From Prevotella aff. ruminicola Tc2-24 (GTDB lineage: Bacteria > Bacteroidota > Bacteroidia > Bacteroidales > Bacteroidaceae), in NCBI RefSeq assembly GCF_900110895.1, contig NZ_FOIQ01000002.1, forward strand, positions 187,810 through 251,809: a stretch of DNA of 64,000 bases, read 5' to 3'. This document shows, in pieces, positions 27,406 through 34,327 of this stretch. Numbering within the stretch: position 1 is the stretch's first letter; every line of letters starts with the position of its first letter. The notes under the pieces are model-generated. The model saw only the letters and a list, made by a program, of their open reading frames with translations. It was not told the origin of the DNA and ran no database searches. Both the position numbers and the translations under genes were made by a program.

Positions 27406-27738
27406 CTATTCCGGCTCCCATAGATGCCGCTTCATATCCACATGTCCATTGGACTTGAAAGCAACCCCTTCTTCCTCCAGTAACAGCCGCTGCCTGCTCC
27501 AGCCAGGAGCCATGCGCCCCTCACCGTTGACAACGCGATGACAGGGCAGAAGCTCTGCACCAGGTGTATAACGGAGGGTACGTCCCACCATCCGCGAATG
27601 ACTAGGCCATCCTGCCAAGGCGGCAACATACCCGTAGGTCGTCACTCGTCCACGAGGAATCTGACTGACGATGTTCAGCACATCATCACGAAACGTCCGT
27701 GCCTGTTCTGGCGTCATCTTATCGGGATAGTCTTTCAT
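27406..27738 (-). CDS. MGMT-family alkyltransferase-like protein (single-domain)
   Basis: A 110-residue protein that corresponds only to the DNA-binding/active-site domain of O6-alkylguanine-DNA alkyltransferases. It has IPRGRVTTYGYVAALAG with the helix-turn-helix, MVGRTLRYTP with the arginine finger, and PCHRVV, where Cys66 is the alkyl acceptor position. Classical alkyltransferase-like (ATL) proteins have Trp or Ala in place of this Cys; here it is retained, so suicide repair activity is possible despite the missing N-terminal domain. It heads a two-gene unit with sodB. Confidence 0.9.
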   Translation of the reverse strand: MKDYPDKMTPEQARTFRDDVLNIVSQIPRGRVTTYGYVAALAGWPSHSRMVGRTLRYTPGAELLPCHRVVNGEGRMAPGWSRQRLLLEEEGVAFKSNGHVDMKRHLWEPE

Positions 27739-27779
27739 CTACATCAGCATTCTGTATTTGTTCCGTCTGTTCAATGATG

Positions 27780-27812
27780 CAAATATACAAAAATAATTGA
27801 GAAACCTCCAAA
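27780..27812 (-). promoter_or_regulatory. Promoter of the MGMT-like/sodB unit
   Basis: TTTG (27812-27809) and TATATTTG (27787-27780) on the minus strand, 21 bases apart, lie about 42 bases before the start codon. Confidence 0.55.
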
Positions 27813-27829
27813 TAACACTGCAAAATTTA

Positions 27830-27861
27830 CCCCCATGACACCTAACTCAGTATCATGGGGG
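27830..27861 (-). terminator. Terminator of the alginate-export-type porin gene
   Basis: A perfect 9-bp stem (CCCCCATGA / TCATGGGGG) with a 14-base loop is followed on the minus strand by TAAATTTTG. It lies between the porin stop and the promoter of the MGMT-like gene. Confidence 0.7.
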
Positions 27862-27890
27862 AGCTCATGTTCAAATAATTTCTCTATGTC

Positions 27891-29186
27891 TTACCACTTC
27901 ACAAAGAAGACACGCGGATTGATGTTGAGGGATATCCAGGCCCAGTCCTGCCATGATCCACGATTGCCGCCTTTCACGATATCCATCGACTTCGACCCTT
28001 TCATGACCGAGTAACCACCCATCAACGTCACGTCTTTCATCAGTGTCGTCGTAAACTGCAGATCGATTTCATGCCCCAGCTCTCTCTCGTCCAGGCAGTC
28101 GCTCGCTGTTGTAAAGTAGTGATAGTTCAGTAACATCTTTGTCTTCTTCGAAGCTTGATAGTCGACACTAAGCTGCAAATCCCCAAGACCAGGTTCAAAT
28201 CCATTCACAAAAGCATTGGCATAGAAATAGTCCATAAAACCATAGAACAGGTGGTGAGAGCCATAGAGCGGATTAAAGGTACGCGTCCTGTCGTCATAAT
28301 TCTTGTACAGTGTTACGTTCCCCATACGGTCAGTAGAGCCTCCTACGTAATCCTCACCTTCCAGATAGTCTATTCCCAGCGACACCTTCCACTTTGAATC
28401 GACCTGATAACCAGCCTTCACGCTGGCCATACATGTTGAGACCTTCAAGTCGGCAGCATTGTACCCCATCTGATAATAGAACGATCCATGCAGATCCCAT
28501 GCATTGGGCTTATAAGTTATATCAGTACCGAGCGTCTGCATATACTTTGTCTTACCATGTTTAGGTTCGCCCTGCTCGTAGCCTGTGTTCAAGGCCAGCA
28601 ACGAGATGCCCAGCGGTGCTTTAGGCGACTGATAATGATACCATAATCCCTGCATAGCCTTGTAAGGCATCACGTGCTCGTAATAATCTCCACGTCTTAC
28701 CCCATTTTGATTCAAGGCAAGTATCATGTCCAACTTATTGGCTCCTTTCTCATAGCCCAACCGCAAAGCGTCGTGCCAGTTGCCGTTGACGTTCCAGTCG
28801 GAGCTGCCGAGTATACGCTCATCGTCATAGACCAACTGCTGTCGTCCGATCTGTGCGTACCCGTTTTCGCCAATGTTCAGTTTTGCCCATGCCTCATTCA
28901 TCGTCATACGGCCATTAGCCGTGTTCATGCCATCCAGTCCCCAGAATCCTGTATGCTGTGCCGAGACCTTCAGTTCTATGGCACCACGCTGATAATCCAT
29001 GGAGATCCGTGCACGCTCATTGATAAATGTGGCAGGCGACTGCCCCTCGCTACGAGGATAACCTGCTCCGTTATTATATTCGCCACGAGTGCGAAGTTGT
29101 GCATCAATCGTAAACTGGTTCTCTTCTTGGGCCACTGTCGACATCGCGGACATGAGTATACCCAGAGTCATCATCATTTTCTTCAT
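27891..29186 (-). CDS. Outer-membrane porin, alginate export (AlgE-like) family
   Basis: A 431-residue outer-membrane barrel. A signal peptide (MKKMMMTLGILMSAMSTVAQ) is followed by long alternating strands: FTIDAQLRTRGEYNNG, GAIELKVSAQHTGFWG, GYAQIGRQQLVYDDERILG. The WNVNGNWHDALRLGYE segment is typical of the alginate_exp domain. Despite the name, Bacteroidota members are general or anion/sugar porins with unproven substrate. The ATG at 29186 is chosen for its clean signal peptide. TACCTTTG (29218-29211, minus strand) is the likely -7 box. It is divergent from a small lipoprotein gene and ends in a hairpin terminator. Confidence 0.82.
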   Translation of the reverse strand: MKKMMMTLGILMSAMSTVAQEENQFTIDAQLRTRGEYNNGAGYPRSEGQSPATFINERARISMDYQRGAIELKVSAQHTGFWGLDGMNTANGRMTMNEAWAKLNIGENGYAQIGRQQLVYDDERILGSSDWNVNGNWHDALRLGYEKGANKLDMILALNQNGVRRGDYYEHVMPYKAMQGLWYHYQSPKAPLGISLLALNTGYEQGEPKHGKTKYMQTLGTDITYKPNAWDLHGSFYYQMGYNAADLKVSTCMASVKAGYQVDSKWKVSLGIDYLEGEDYVGGSTDRMGNVTLYKNYDDRTRTFNPLYGSHHLFYGFMDYFYANAFVNGFEPGLGDLQLSVDYQASKKTKMLLNYHYFTTASDCLDERELGHEIDLQFTTTLMKDVTLMGGYSVMKGSKSMDIVKGGNRGSWQDWAWISLNINPRVFFVKW

Positions 29187-29268
29187 CTTCTCAATTTTTA
29201 AAACGAGGTGCAAAGGTACTACTTTCTAAACACAAATTACAAGCCTATACGTTTTTTCTTTGTCAGAA

Positions 29269-29301
29269 TTTGTAATTATTCCTAAAAAACACGTATCTTT
29301 G
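29269..29301 (+). promoter_or_regulatory. Promoter of the small lipoprotein gene
   Basis: TTTG (29269-29272) and TATCTTTG (29294-29301) are 21 bases apart, with a leader of about 45-50 bases before the ATG. Confidence 0.6.
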
Positions 29302-29352
29302 CACCTGCATTATAGAGATGCAAATATTAATCAATCAAAAACACTAAAACTT

Positions 29353-29793
29353 ATGAAGAGTATTTCCAAGACCATTAAGGTCGGAGCATTGGTAGCAGCT
29401 TTACCTTTGTTCCTCACGTCGTGTGCAACCATCGTTTCAGGCGGCGATCCCAGCATTACTATTAACGGAACCGTGACAGAACCTGTTACCATCACAACAG
29501 AGAAACAGACGTATCCAAACGTCACTCTGCCCGCTGTAGTAAAAGTTAATCGTCACCACTTAGACGGACAGCATGTCAAAATCACATCAGAGAACTTCCT
29601 TTTCAACGATATCATTCTGGAAAAGAAAGTTAATCCCTGGGCTTTTGGAAACATCATCTTGGGTGGTTTGATTGGTTGGGGTGTTGACCTTGGTACAAAC
29701 TGTGTCAGCCAACCATTGCAAAAACAGTTTACTGTTATTCCTCTGCCCAAACAGTCGAATGAAGCCGTGAAAGAAGAGGAAAACGCCAAGTAA
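29353..29793 (+). CDS. Small lipoprotein, CATxxSG type
   Basis: A 146-residue predicted lipoprotein. The signal sequence ends in the lipobox LFLTSC with Cys24 as the lipidated residue, followed by ATIVSGGDPSITINGT. This start is common in Bacteroidota lipoproteins whose next part is a PEGA-like beta domain (here VTITTEKQTYPNVTLPAVVKV). A glycine-rich hydrophobic stretch (FGNIILGGLIGWGVDLGTN) precedes a charged tail. The function is unknown; it is similar in plan to the lipoprotein near 38.6 kb. It stands alone with its own promoter and a strong terminator. Confidence 0.75.
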   Translation: MKSISKTIKVGALVAALPLFLTSCATIVSGGDPSITINGTVTEPVTITTEKQTYPNVTLPAVVKVNRHHLDGQHVKITSENFLFNDIILEKKVNPWAFGNIILGGLIGWGVDLGTNCVSQPLQKQFTVIPLPKQSNEAVKEEENAK

Positions 29794-29814
29794 TTGCATT
29801 TTATAAGAATACTG

Positions 29815-29854
29815 GGATGCTAAGCAAGAAACTCGCTTGGCATCCTTTTTTTTA
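29815..29854 (+). terminator. Rho-independent terminator after the lipoprotein gene
   Basis: An 11-bp stem (GGATGCTAAGC / GCTTGGCATCC, one T-G pair) with a 9-base loop is followed by nine T residues. Confidence 0.88.
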
Positions 29855-29979
29855 TTGATTATCTGCGAAAAGGCATCACAGCGACATTTCCGTAATAAAT
29901 GTCTGGTTATTAGCTTGATACCTATATGATACTTGGTTGGAAGGTGTCATTTCCAGCGTATGCCTTATCACCTCTAACA

Positions 29980-29998
29980 GTAAAACAACTTGTTTTAC
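29980..29998. repeat. 19-bp palindrome, copy 1
   Basis: GTAAAACAA and TTGTTTTAC are perfect inverted arms around a central C. It is the exact reverse complement of the copy at 30046 and differs only in the centre base when read on the same strand. Confidence 0.8.
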
Positions 29999-30045
29999 CT
30001 TTAAAGGAAGCATCTCTATCACACGTAAACCCTATCTCCAAGACA

Positions 30046-30064
30046 GTAAAACAAGTTGTTTTAC
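30046..30064. repeat. 19-bp palindrome, copy 2
   Basis: Same arms as copy 1 around a central G, 66 bases downstream. Both are preceded by ACA. It lies 28 bases beyond the murQ stop and could act as a terminator-like hairpin for that gene or as a protein-binding repeat. Confidence 0.8.
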
Positions 30065-30091
30065 TTCTTTGATAGACGTCTGCTTCACCCG

Positions 30092-30910
30092 TTACACCCG
30101 TTTCTTAGGAGTCTTCGACCTTAATACACGATCAACACTACCCGCTTCTAACAGACAGCGCTCCGCCTCTTCATAGGAGAGGCCAAGCGAGTCCTGAATC
30201 ATCCGCACGCCCCGATCCACAAGCTTCGCATTGGTCAGTTGCATCTTCACCATACGGTTACCTTCGACACGACCAAGACGAATCATCAGTGAAGTGGAAA
30301 TCATGTTGAGTACCATCTTCTGCGCTGTTCCGCTCTTCATACGACTGGAGCCCGTCACGAACTCAGGCCCCACGATGGTCTCGATGGCATGATCGGCCGC
30401 AGCTGCCAACGGACTACCGGGATTACTGGTGATACAACCCGTCAGCAATCCATGCTTCCTGGCCTCGCTGACCGCCCCGATGACATAGGGTGTCGTACCC
30501 GACGCCGCAATGCCTATCACGGTGTCGTCGACAGTAGGCTGGTATGCCTCAAGGTCTCGCCAGCCCTGTTCCGGGATGTCCTCGGCCTTCTCGACAGCAT
30601 GGCGCAAGGCCTCATCGCCACCAGCTATGATGCCCACGACCCACTGCTCAGGAACGCCATACGTAGGTGGCAGCTCACTGGCGTCGAGCACACCAAGCCG
30701 GCCACTGGTACCGGCTCCGACATAGAAGAGTCTTCCCCCTCGTTTCAGCCGCGGCTCAATGGCCTCTACCAATACCTCTATCTGAGGAATTGCCTTTTTC
30801 ACTGCCTCCGCCACTAGCGCATCCTCCTCGTTGATATGCGCCAGCAACTCGCCTATCGACATCTGTTCCAGATGATCATAGCGCGACGACTGTTCTGTAA
30901 TTGTCTCCAT
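30092..30910 (-). CDS. murQ: N-acetylmuramic acid 6-phosphate etherase
   Basis: MurQ cleaves the lactyl ether of MurNAc-6-phosphate to give GlcNAc-6-phosphate, feeding recycled cell-wall sugar into central metabolism. The 272-residue protein shows the SIS-domain motifs FYVGAGTSGRLGVLDASELPP (about 62-82, split around the catalytic Glu), IGIAASGTTPYV, and the signature GSSRMKSGTAQKMVLNMIS. The C-terminal tail is a little shorter than in E. coli. TATATTTG (30945-30938, minus strand) is the probable -7 box. No muramic-acid kinase or PTS gene lies next to it, but the LD-carboxypeptidase at 22 kb works in the same recycling theme. Confidence 0.95.
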   Translation of the reverse strand: METITEQSSRYDHLEQMSIGELLAHINEEDALVAEAVKKAIPQIEVLVEAIEPRLKRGGRLFYVGAGTSGRLGVLDASELPPTYGVPEQWVVGIIAGGDEALRHAVEKAEDIPEQGWRDLEAYQPTVDDTVIGIAASGTTPYVIGAVSEARKHGLLTGCITSNPGSPLAAAADHAIETIVGPEFVTGSSRMKSGTAQKMVLNMISTSLMIRLGRVEGNRMVKMQLTNAKLVDRGVRMIQDSLGLSYEEAERCLLEAGSVDRVLRSKTPKKRV

Positions 30911-30971
30911 CTATCCTTCTAAATCCGTTCGATGGTGCAAATATAGCAACTTTTTATCATGTTTCACAAGA

Positions 30972-31892
30972 TTATCTGAGAAAAAACAGACTAACTCCAA
31001 GAACAGAAATGACAGCACCGAGTACTGCCCGCCATGTGATTTTCTCGTGAAAGAGCCAATAAGAGGGCAAAAGAATGATTATAGGCGTCATCGCCATGAG
31101 CGTGGAAGCGATACCTGCTGCCGTATATTGCACAGCCATCAGCGAAAAACCGACACCAACAAAAGGACCGAAGATGGTGGTAGCCGTCGCAACAGAAAGT
31201 CCTTTCCTATCACGCATCGCCTCCCGTAAAGGAGCCATTCCATCACGGAAATAAAGCAGCAATGAAAAACCAATAATACCAGCGATACAGCGATAGAAAT
31301 TGGCACTGAAAGGCACAAGCCATTCTGGCACACTCGCTACCGTCTCGTAGTGATCCATTCCGATTTTGCTCAATACGAGCCCTACACCTTGACACACAGC
31401 GGCTCCAACAGCAAAGAGCACGCCATTAAGGGGCAGTTTCAACGACACCTTATGATGTTCTCCACGTCCAAGCACAGAGATCGCTATACCCAAAAGAGTC
31501 ACCAACATGGCTCCGACGCTCATTGCTGTCATCTGCTGACCCAGTGTCACCCATGCCATCAAGGCTGCAGACAACGGAGCAAGCGTCATAAAGAGCTGTC
31601 CATAACGTGAGCCGATAATGATATAACACTGAAACAGGCAGAAGTCACCTATCACATATCCTACAAGTCCTGACAACAGCATCCAGACAGATGCCTCTGC
31701 TGATGCACCTGGTGGCAGCACACTGCCTGTCACCACGCCAAAGAGCACAAGCGAAAAAAGAAGCGCCAGTCCCATACGTAGCACATTCAGCGTCAGATTA
31801 CCCAGCCGCTTTGATCCAAACTCACTTAACAACGCGGTAGCCGTCCACGAAAACGCCACGCCAATAGATATCAATTCGCCAATATAAGCCAT
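30972..31892 (-). CDS. DMT superfamily transporter (EamA family)
   Basis: An inner-membrane protein of 306 residues with ten hydrophobic helices in two EamA repeats: the first opens with GELISIGVAFSWTATALL and the second with NGVLFAVGAAVCQGVGLVLS. The end of each repeat has the usual PLSAALMAW and TPIIILLPSYWLF segments. Members export amino acids or metabolites, but the substrate cannot be inferred. TACCTTTG (31933-31926, minus strand) is the likely -7 box. It is a single-gene unit divergent from msrA. Confidence 0.88.
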   Translation of the reverse strand: MAYIGELISIGVAFSWTATALLSEFGSKRLGNLTLNVLRMGLALLFSLVLFGVVTGSVLPPGASAEASVWMLLSGLVGYVIGDFCLFQCYIIIGSRYGQLFMTLAPLSAALMAWVTLGQQMTAMSVGAMLVTLLGIAISVLGRGEHHKVSLKLPLNGVLFAVGAAVCQGVGLVLSKIGMDHYETVASVPEWLVPFSANFYRCIAGIIGFSLLLYFRDGMAPLREAMRDRKGLSVATATTIFGPFVGVGFSLMAVQYTAAGIASTLMAMTPIIILLPSYWLFHEKITWRAVLGAVISVLGVSLFFLR

Positions 31893-32034
31893 TATCTATT
31901 ATTCTGAAAACTACTGATGATTGTGCAAAGGTACAAAGTTTTTTCATGATTTCTTTGTAAATACGCATAGAAAGTTGCAGAAATATCATACCTTTGCACC
32001 TGTCAATACAATATAACTATTATCAAGCACAAAA

Positions 32035-32538
32035 ATGAAAGAGATCTACTTAGCAGGAGGATGCTTCTGGGGCACAGAGCATTACTTCAAACAGATTCAT
32101 GGCGTCGTCAACACGGAAGTAGGATTCGCTAACGGAGAAACAGAGAATCCCACCTACAAAGAGGTATATACGGACCAAACGGGTTATGCCGAGACCGTAC
32201 ATGTCATATACGACGAGCAGATCGTTGATCTGGAGTTCCTTCTTAATATGTTCTTCAAAGCGATTGATCCTGTAAGCCTTAACAAACAAGGGCATGACGA
32301 GGGTACCCGCTATCGCACTGGCGTCTATTATATTACTGACGATCAGTTGCCGATTATAAACAAAGTGTTTGCTGAGCAACAGGCACAACTCTCCCAGCCC
32401 ATCGCTGTAGAGTGCCAACCGCTGAAAAACTTCTACACCGCCGAAGAATACCATCAAGACTATCTCGACAAGAATCCTAACGGCTACTGTCATCTGCCAA
32501 CCGCTCTCTTCGAGTTTGCACGACAGGCCAGATCTTGA
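32035..32538 (+). CDS. msrA: Peptide-methionine (S)-S-oxide reductase MsrA
   Basis: MsrA repairs oxidised methionine (S-epimer) in proteins. The 167-residue protein begins almost directly with the catalytic motif GGCFWGTE (residues 8-15, Cys10 nucleophile) and contains GYAETVHVIYDE, DPVSLNKQGHDEGTRYRTGVYY and TAEEYHQDYL, all typical of the family. The C-terminus lacks an extra MsrB domain. TACCTTTG at 31989-31996 is the likely -7 box. It converges with the DKNYY gene remnant three bases after its stop. Confidence 0.95.
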   Translation: MKEIYLAGGCFWGTEHYFKQIHGVVNTEVGFANGETENPTYKEVYTDQTGYAETVHVIYDEQIVDLEFLLNMFFKAIDPVSLNKQGHDEGTRYRTGVYYITDDQLPIINKVFAEQQAQLSQPIAVECQPLKNFYTAEEYHQDYLDKNPNGYCHLPTALFEFARQARS

Positions 32539-32541
32539 TCC

Positions 32542-32712
32542 TTATTTCAGTTTCTTACCATAGTAGTAGACACTGAACGATGTCTTATGATACCCTCTGT
32601 GCGGCTCTTGGATGTCTCTATCCATGTTAGCATGCCCGTGATGATCCCTAGATTCCTTCAGCCGAAATGATGAAGGATCAATATATTCGAGTATTCGTCC
32701 GTTCATATACAC
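32542..32712 (-). pseudogene. Truncated DKNYY-domain gene fragment joined to the GH16 3' end
   Basis: Read in a different frame from GH16, this stretch encodes VYMNGRILEY, DPSSFRLKES and GYHKTSFSVYY, closely matching the middle of the DKNYY protein at 38.0-38.6 kb, then jumps to its C-terminal GKKL end and stop. The N-terminal signal peptide and the internal repeats are missing. No start or ribosome site of its own is evident. The homology begins at a 15-base stretch (CGTGTATATGAACGG) shared with the full gene, inside the last GH16 codons. It is best read as a recombination remnant. Confidence 0.75.
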
Positions 32713-33529
32713 GAACATAGTCGATCTCATAGCGCATCGGGAAAGCCCCATCGTCTATCGTTCCACCGTTGTCGCCACCCAGGGCGAGGTTCAGCAGGAT
32801 ATACTGAGGACTGTTAAAAGGGTTCTTATAATGCCCTATTGACCCATTGACCGTGGAAGCGAGAGGCACCTCGTTGAGCAACTCGTCGTCCAGATAGAGC
32901 CGGATATAAGTCTCGTCCCAATCCATGCGCCATACATGGAAGTGTTGCGCCCAGTTGGGATCACGTTCGATGAAATGGGCATAATCCACACGTTTGCTGT
33001 TCCACACAGCCTGATAACGCTGATCGTTGCCCCAAGCCACATTTGCCAGGATATGGGGGACCCCCTTGATACGATAATACTCCATAAGGTCGATCTCGCC
33101 ACACGACGGCCATTCCATCCCGCTGCCCAGCGTCCAGATGGCAGGCCACGCGCCGCCAGCCGTAGGGATGCGTGCGCACACCTCCAAACGACCATAGAGG
33201 AACGCATACTTCCCCTTCGTTGTGAGACAGGCCGAGGTATAGTCGATGGTCTGACGCTGCTGGCCCCAGTGAGTCGCATCAGGACGATAGGTGGGATTGG
33301 GGCGCTCTTCGCGCCGCGCCTCGATGACGAGGACCCCATCTTGCTGGTAGGCGTTCTGCCACTGATACCACTGCGCCTCATGGTTACGTACGAAACCCTG
33401 TTCATAGTTCCATATCGTAGAGTCGGGGCGACCATTGCCATCGAACTCATCACTCCACGCCAGTCGCCACTCCTGTGCTGATAACTGGGTAGCACAAAGC
33501 AATACCGATAAAATCGTAGTTTTCCTCAC
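32678..33529 (-). CDS. Glycoside hydrolase family 16 (endo-beta-glucanase/laminarinase-like)
   Basis: A secreted beta-jelly-roll endoglycosidase of 283 residues. The signal peptide ends near residue 19 (QLSAQ). The catalytic strand is GEIDLMEY, with Glu145 nucleophile, Asp147 and Glu150 acid/base. WPAIWTLG and the C-terminal LNLALGG and YEIDYVRVY are family hallmarks. The motif without the extra Met bulge fits lichenase- or agarase-like forms less well than ExDxxE laminarinases; substrate remains open. The final residues after VRVYE (RTNTRIY) derive from an unrelated DKNYY fragment fused there, so the natural stop has been replaced. A two-box promoter lies upstream. Confidence 0.9.
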   Translation of the reverse strand: MRKTTILSVLLCATQLSAQEWRLAWSDEFDGNGRPDSTIWNYEQGFVRNHEAQWYQWQNAYQQDGVLVIEARREERPNPTYRPDATHWGQQRQTIDYTSACLTTKGKYAFLYGRLEVCARIPTAGGAWPAIWTLGSGMEWPSCGEIDLMEYYRIKGVPHILANVAWGNDQRYQAVWNSKRVDYAHFIERDPNWAQHFHVWRMDWDETYIRLYLDDELLNEVPLASTVNGSIGHYKNPFNSPQYILLNLALGGDNGGTIDDGAFPMRYEIDYVRVYERTNTRIY

Positions 33530-33569
33530 CTTATATAGTTTTTCTCCTTCGTCTTAAACGATTTCGTGA

Positions 33570-33601
33570 CAAAGGTACGTCGTTTTTCCGACATGCCCAA
33601 A
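33570..33601 (-). promoter_or_regulatory. Promoter of the GH16 gene
   Basis: TTTG (33601-33598) and TACCTTTG (33577-33570) on the minus strand are 20 bases apart, about 41 bases before the start. Confidence 0.62.
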
Positions 33602-33622
33602 TTAATGGCCGATTTTCGTTCT

Positions 33623-33656
33623 ACTTGATGGGCATGGCCTTCCCCCCCCATCAAGT
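33623..33656 (-). terminator. Hairpin after bcp with poly-G loop
   Basis: A perfect 10-bp stem (ACTTGATGGG / CCCATCAAGT) encloses a 14-base loop. On the minus strand the stem and loop share a run of eight G. No T-tract follows, so its action as a terminator is uncertain. Confidence 0.45.
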
Positions 33657-33669
33657 CACTGTCCCTTGA

Positions 33670-34122
33670 TTACTTCTGCAGGATCTGTTCCGCATGCTCT
33701 TTGGTCTTCACCTGCTTACCAGCGAAGATCTGTTCGATGATGCCCTCCTCGTTGATCACGAAGGTGGTACGGATAGTGCCCATCGTCTTCTTGCCATACA
33801 TCGTCTTCTCGCCCCAGGCACCCATCGCCTCCATCAGCCTTCTGTCAACATCAGCAATCAGCGGAAAGGGCAACGAATGCTTCTCCTTGAACTTCACATG
33901 CGAGGCGGCAGAATCCTTACTCACGCCTACGATCTCATACCCCTGAGCCTGTAGATCGCCATAATGGTCTCTCAGACTACAAGCCTCGGCCGTACAACCG
34001 CTGGTATTATCCTTCGGATAGAAATACAGCACCAGCTTACGACCGCGATAATCACTCAGACGGATATCCCGTCCCTGTTCGTCCTTGCCCAGAATCTCGG
34101 GCGCCTTGTCTCCAATAGTCAT
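33670..34122 (-). CDS. bcp: Thiol peroxidase, peroxiredoxin Q/Bcp type
   Basis: A thioredoxin-dependent peroxidase that reduces hydrogen peroxide and organic hydroperoxides. The 150-residue protein has FYPKDNTSGCTAEACSLRD with peroxidatic Cys43 and resolving Cys48 in the same helix (the C-x4-C form of Bcp), and the TTFVINEEGIIEQIF segment. Length and fold are complete. Its first 34 coding bases-odd and the 8 bases before the ATG are repeated exactly at 37273-37311. So the start of this gene marks one end of a 3.1-kb block holding the Sel1 and membrane-protein genes. Confidence 0.95.
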   Translation of the reverse strand: MTIGDKAPEILGKDEQGRDIRLSDYRGRKLVLYFYPKDNTSGCTAEACSLRDHYGDLQAQGYEIVGVSKDSAASHVKFKEKHSLPFPLIADVDRRLMEAMGAWGEKTMYGKKTMGTIRTTFVINEEGIIEQIFAGKQVKTKEHAEQILQK

Positions 34123-34130
34123 GATTGTCT
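34092..34130. repeat. 39-bp direct repeat, left copy (start of bcp)
   Basis: The bases from GAATCTCGGG to GATTGTCT are identical to 37273-37311. This copy contains the bcp start codon and first codons and the bases just upstream. Confidence 0.85.
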
Positions 34131-34327
34131 GTAATGAGGATTATTCGTTTATTATATATTATTCGTTTCCATATATCTCCTCTACTGATTTCTTTGCAGA
34201 TTGATGACTTATATACACTGCCATAAAAGCAATCATAACCACATTCTGTGATGTTTCTCTTATCACGATAATGACTGGCCTATTGTATCAATTACAAAGA
34301 AGTGACATCCAAACATACTTATTTTGT

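Noticed and set aside
29881..30090. The paired palindromes as a CRISPR array
   Set aside because: Only two copies, each fully palindromic, with no spacer series or cas genes.
33642..33649. Run of eight C as a phase-variable tract
   Set aside because: It lies between genes within a hairpin, not in a coding frame or between promoter boxes.
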